Origin: SHZI01 sp963802215
GTDB taxonomy: Bacteria > Pseudomonadota > Gammaproteobacteria > Steroidobacterales > GCA-2729495
NCBI GenBank assembly: GCA_963802215.1
Contig: CAWDHQ010000002.1
Span: 62,001 to 126,000 of the forward strand
Reading direction: 5' to 3'
Length of the DNA: 64,000 bases
The notes under the pieces are model-generated. The model saw nothing but the letters and a program-made list of their open reading frames with translations, did not search any database and was not told the origin of the DNA. The translations under genes were made by a program, and so were the position numbers. Positions 60,922-64,000 of the stretch are shown one piece after another; the stretch's first letter is position 1, and each line of letters opens with the position of its first letter.

Positions 60922-63026
60922 CACACACCGCGGATTTCCTGGTCGAGATCGGCACCGAAGAGCTGCCGCCCAAGTCGCTGGCCGACCTGGAGAGAGCCTT
61001 TGCCAGCCAGGTCCAGGACGGCCTGCGTGGCGCGAGCCTCGGCTTCTCCGGCCTGCGCTCCTTCGCTACGCCCCGCCGGCTCGCGGTGCTGGTCAGTGAC
61101 CTGGATGTGGAACAGCCGGTGCAGGCGATCGAAAAGCGCGGGCCGCCCGTGTCGGTCGCATTCAACGCTGACGGTTCGCCGACCCGTGCAGCCGTCGCCT
61201 TTGCGGAAGGTTGCGGGGTTCCCGTGGAGAAACTGGGCCGCGTCGAAACACCCAAGGGCGCCTGGCTGTTCCACAGCGCCACCGCCGCGGGCCGTCCCGC
61301 TGCCGAACTGCTCACCGGAATCGTCATCGCGGCGCTGGCCGCGCTGCCCATTCCCCGGCGCATGCGCTGGGGCAGCGGCGATGCGGAGTTCGTCCGCCCC
61401 GTCCACTGGATCGTGATGCTGCTGGGCGATGCCGTGCTGGACGCTCCGGTCCTGGGACTTGTCCCGGGCCGCAAGACCCGCGGCCACCGCTTCCAAGCGC
61501 CCGGCGAACTGGCCATTGGCAAGCCGGCCGATTACCCGGCGCTGCTGGCGGAACGGGGCAAGGTGATCCCGGATTTCGCGGCCCGGCGCGACCGCGTGCG
61601 CCAGCTGGCCGATACGGCGGCGGTGGCGGCGGGCGGGCACGCGGTGTACAGCGACGATCTCCTCGACGAGGTCGCCGGGCTCGTGGAATGGCCAGTGGCC
61701 ATCACGGGCAGCTTCGATTCCGGGTTCCTGCACCTGCCCGAAGAGGTGCTGATTGCGACTCTCCAGGGCCACCAGCGATACTTCCCGATACGGGACGCCG
61801 ACGGCAGGCTGATGGCGCGCTTCATCACCACCGCCAACCTGGAAAGCAGGGATCCGGACCAGGTGCGGCAGGGCAACGAACGCGTCATCCTGCCCCGCCT
61901 CTCGGACGCCGCGTTTTTCTGGGACCAGGATCGCAAGGCCCCGCTCGCCGCGCGGGTCGAGCGGTTGGGCACCGTCGTGTTCCAGCAGGGACTCGGCACG
62001 GTGCTCGATCGTTCCCGGCGCGTGGCCACGCTCGGCGGCGAGATCGCCCGGACACTGGGTCATGACGCCTCCGTCGTGGAGCGCGCGGCCCAGCTGGCCA
62101 AGGCGGATCTCCTTACCCAGATGGTGGGGGAATTCCCCGAGCTCCAGGGACGGATGGGATTCCACTACGCGACCCAGGATGGGGAACCGGCAGCTGTCGC
62201 CACCGCGATCGAGGAACAATACCTGCCCCGCCACGCGGGCGACCGACTTCCCGCGTCGGCGGCGGGGCGCGCACTCGCCATCGCCGACAGGACCGATATC
62301 CTCGCCGGCGTCTTTGCGCTCGGCAAGCGCCCCAGCGGCAACAAGGATCCCTTCGGCCTGCGGCGCTCCGCGCTGGGCCTGCTGCGCATCCTCGTGGAGG
62401 ACAACGTGGACCTGGACCTGCCCGCGCTGCTGTCCCGCGCGATCGCCCTGCAGCCCTGCACCGTCAAGGATCCCGCCGCCCTCACTCTGGAGCTGTTCGA
62501 CTTCATCATCGAGCGCGGCCGCGCCTGGTACCTGGAGGGGCTCGCTCCGGGCCTGCCCGCGGGCTCCGTGACCGCAGAGACCTTCGAGGCCGTGCGGCTC
62601 CGCCATCCGCCATCGCCCGTCGATTTTCACGCCCGGCTGCTGGGCGTCCGATCGTTCGTGGGGCTGCCCGAGGCCGAGAGCCTGGCCGTCGCCAACAAGC
62701 GCATCGCGAACATACTGCGCACCGCCGGGGCCGGAGATCACCAGGTCGATCCGGCGCTGTTCGAAGCCGCCGAGGAGCGCGACCTCCACGCCGCCATCGA
62801 GAAGGTTGGCGCCAGCCATCGCCAGCACCTGGCACGCCGCGACTACCGGCAGGCCCTGCAGGGCCTTGCCGCCCTGAAGTTGCCGGTGGATGCCTTTTTC
62901 GAGGCGGTGCTGGTCATGGCCGACGCCCCGGCCGTGCGGAACAATCGCCTCGCCCAGCTGCGCCGGTTGCGGGAGCTGTTCCTGGACGTGGCCGACCTGT
63001 CCTGCCTGTCCACGCCCGGCACCTAG
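60918..63026 (+). CDS. glyS: Glycyl-tRNA synthetase beta subunit
   Basis: GlyS binds tRNA-Gly and is needed for activity with GlyQ. The 702-residue product begins TADFLVEIGTEELPPKSL, the family hallmark, includes RRMRWGSGDAEFVRPVHWIV, LDEVAGLVEWPVAITGSFD and GRALAIADRTDILAGVFALGKRPSGNKDPFGLRR, and ends in the DALR-like anticodon-binding region. Length matches E. coli GlyS (689). Confidence 0.96.
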   Translation: MTHTADFLVEIGTEELPPKSLADLERAFASQVQDGLRGASLGFSGLRSFATPRRLAVLVSDLDVEQPVQAIEKRGPPVSVAFNADGSPTRAAVAFAEGCGVPVEKLGRVETPKGAWLFHSATAAGRPAAELLTGIVIAALAALPIPRRMRWGSGDAEFVRPVHWIVMLLGDAVLDAPVLGLVPGRKTRGHRFQAPGELAIGKPADYPALLAERGKVIPDFAARRDRVRQLADTAAVAAGGHAVYSDDLLDEVAGLVEWPVAITGSFDSGFLHLPEEVLIATLQGHQRYFPIRDADGRLMARFITTANLESRDPDQVRQGNERVILPRLSDAAFFWDQDRKAPLAARVERLGTVVFQQGLGTVLDRSRRVATLGGEIARTLGHDASVVERAAQLAKADLLTQMVGEFPELQGRMGFHYATQDGEPAAVATAIEEQYLPRHAGDRLPASAAGRALAIADRTDILAGVFALGKRPSGNKDPFGLRRSALGLLRILVEDNVDLDLPALLSRAIALQPCTVKDPAALTLELFDFIIERGRAWYLEGLAPGLPAGSVTAETFEAVRLRHPPSPVDFHARLLGVRSFVGLPEAESLAVANKRIANILRTAGAGDHQVDPALFEAAEERDLHAAIEKVGASHRQHLARRDYRQALQGLAALKLPVDAFFEAVLVMADAPAVRNNRLAQLRRLRELFLDVADLSCLSTPGT

Positions 63027-63050
63027 GACTGCCGGGCTGATCCCGGACCG

Positions 63051-63617
63051 ATGGCCGCCGCTGACCCGATCCGCCTCGTCGTCCTCGACCGGGACGGCGT
63101 CATCAACCGGGAATCACCCGATTTCATCCGCCGGCCCGAGGAGTGGCTTCCACTGCCTGCAAGCATCGAGGCCATCGCGAAGCTGACGCGCGGGGGCTTC
63201 ACCGTGGTGGTGGCCAGCAATCAGTCCGGCGTCGGCCGGGGCCTTTTCACGGCCGCGACGCTGGCGGCGATCCACGACCGCATGAGCCGCACGGTCGAAG
63301 CGGCCGGCGGCCGGCTGGACGGCATCTATTTCTGCCCGCACCGCCCCGAGGATGGCTGCGAGTGCCGCAAGCCCCTGCCCGGCCTGCTGCGGCAGATCGA
63401 GGCTCGCTACGGGATCTCGTTGCGGGGAACGCCGGCGATCGGGGACTCCTACCGGGATCTCGAGGCCGCCTGGCGGGTCGGCGCGCGGGCCATCCTGGTG
63501 CGCACCGGCAACGGCCCGGAGACGGAGCGCCGGCTCGGGACGGGCGCCGCGGTGGAAGTGTTTGCCGACCTGGCCGCCGTCGCGGCCGTGCTGATTGCGG
63601 AGAGCGGTAAGCGTTGA
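63051..63617 (+). CDS. gmhB: D-glycero-beta-D-manno-heptose 1,7-bisphosphate 7-phosphatase
   Basis: GmhB acts in ADP-heptose synthesis for the LPS core. The 188-residue HAD-fold product has the nucleophile motif LDRDGVINRE (Asp13, Asp15), VVASNQSGVGRG (motif II with Ser/Asn) and the zinc loop CPHRPEDGCECRKPLPG that distinguishes GmhB. GDSYRDLEAA is the motif IV region. Gene order glyS-gmhB-plsC is common in gammaproteobacteria. Confidence 0.93.
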   Translation: MAAADPIRLVVLDRDGVINRESPDFIRRPEEWLPLPASIEAIAKLTRGGFTVVVASNQSGVGRGLFTAATLAAIHDRMSRTVEAAGGRLDGIYFCPHRPEDGCECRKPLPGLLRQIEARYGISLRGTPAIGDSYRDLEAAWRVGARAILVRTGNGPETERRLGTGAAVEVFADLAAVAAVLIAESGKR

Positions 63618-64000
63618 TCCTGATCCGGTCAGTCCTGTTCACGTTGCTGATGTCCCTGAGCGTCCTGCCCTGGAGCATCGTCATCGTGATCGGGCGCTTC
63701 ATCGGGGGCTACCCGGCCGCGTACGGTCTCGTGGTCACCTGGGTTCGTGGCTGCTTCTGGCTGCTCGACAGGCTCTGTCATCTCAATTTCCGGGTGGAAG
63801 GCACAGAGAACATTCCAGGCCGGAACGCAGTGGCCCTGCTCAAGCACTCGTCGGCGTATGAAACGCTGGTGCAGTTCCTGCTGTTCCCACGCCAGTGCTG
63901 GGTCCTGAAGCACGAACTGCTCTGGGCCCCGTTCCTGGGCTGGGCAGTCTGGGCGATCCGCCCGATTGCCATCGATCGGGGCGGCGGTCCGAAGGCCATC
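63614..64000 (+). CDS. plsC: 1-acyl-sn-glycerol-3-phosphate acyltransferase, N-terminal part
   Basis: The 129 residues before the window edge have an N-terminal membrane segment (about 5-30), then GTENIPGRNAVALLKHSSAYET with the acyltransferase HX4E motif (His78, Glu83; HX4D in most PlsC) and FLGWAVWAIRPIAIDRGG, the second acyltransferase motif. It adds the second acyl chain of phosphatidate. A TTG overlaps the gmhB stop (TTGA) and is the only upstream start, since an in-frame TAA lies at 63608. The gene is cut by the window end. Confidence 0.85.
   Translation, partial: MILIRSVLFTLLMSLSVLPWSIVIVIGRFIGGYPAAYGLVVTWVRGCFWLLDRLCHLNFRVEGTENIPGRNAVALLKHSSAYETLVQFLLFPRQCWVLKHELLWAPFLGWAVWAIRPIAIDRGGGPKAI

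Overview
The window is GC-rich chromosomal DNA, roughly two thirds G+C by eye and almost fully coding. Gene content and order point to a gammaproteobacterium: yicC-gmk-rpoZ-spoT-ridA-recG, an aa3 cytochrome oxidase cluster with DUF2244, Cox11, SURF1 and heme A synthase, ctpA-envC, rhodanese-grxC-secB-gpsA-trmL, a sigma-54/NtrC-controlled glnA near ntrBC, and glyQ-glyS-gmhB-plsC. The lineage may lie near the Xanthomonadales, Nevskiales or Steroidobacter groups, but this cannot be settled from the window. No tRNA, rRNA, CRISPR array, insertion sequence or prophage was seen.

Layout. 0-7 kb: the start of a PP2C-type phosphatase (minus strand, cut by the window edge), then yicC, gmk, rpoZ, spoT, ridA and recG. 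7-11.3 kb: an SDR-like membrane protein, ubiA, comF, bioB and bioC. 11.4-18.7 kb: a complete cytochrome c oxidase cluster (DUF2244, coxB, coxA, a 44-residue assembly protein, ctaG, coxC, DUF2909, SURF1, an SCO-like protein, ctaA) with no ctaB. 18.7-24.7 kb: an unknown membrane-anchored protein, uvrD, trkA and trkH. 24.7-32.5 kb: a peptide ABC transporter (oppABCD) whose second ATPase gene, oppF, lies about 2 kb away behind a coiled-coil gene, a small gene plus nucleotidyltransferase, and ppiB. 32.5-39 kb: dtd, tatABC, a POT peptide transporter, DUF1330, an FMN alpha-hydroxy-acid oxidase, murI and a YbaY-MliC lipoprotein. 39-46.5 kb: leuA, a divergent Lrp-family regulator, an SCO copper chaperone and a very large secreted enzyme. 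46.5-55 kb: thioesterase, HIT protein, crcB, a diguanylate cyclase, ctpA, envC, rhodanese, grxC, secB, gpsA, trmL and a class 1 pyrD. 55-64 kb: ntrC, ntrB, DUF4124, glnA, glyQ, glyS, gmhB and the start of plsC.

The standout is the 1396-residue protein at 42262-46452. It joins a galactose/glyoxal-oxidase-type copper-radical oxidase, with the whole catalytic residue set visible, to Ig-like and PKD modules, a YVTN-type beta-propeller, a di-heme cytochrome c peroxidase/MauG-like domain, and calcium-binding TSP3-like and dockerin-like repeats. An H2O2-producing oxidase and a peroxidase-type di-heme domain on one exported chain, just downstream of an SCO copper chaperone, is the best candidate here for an undescribed system.

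Other notable signals: ntrB has no ATG, GTG or TTG near its expected start and abuts the overlapping DUF4124 gene; a textbook sigma-54 promoter and NtrC site precede glnA with three 8-bp palindromes at exact 10-bp spacing between them; a perfect 20-bp inverted repeat lies inside the gene at 18691; and two related interspersed palindromes follow coxC and trkH, the second supplying the trkH stop codon.
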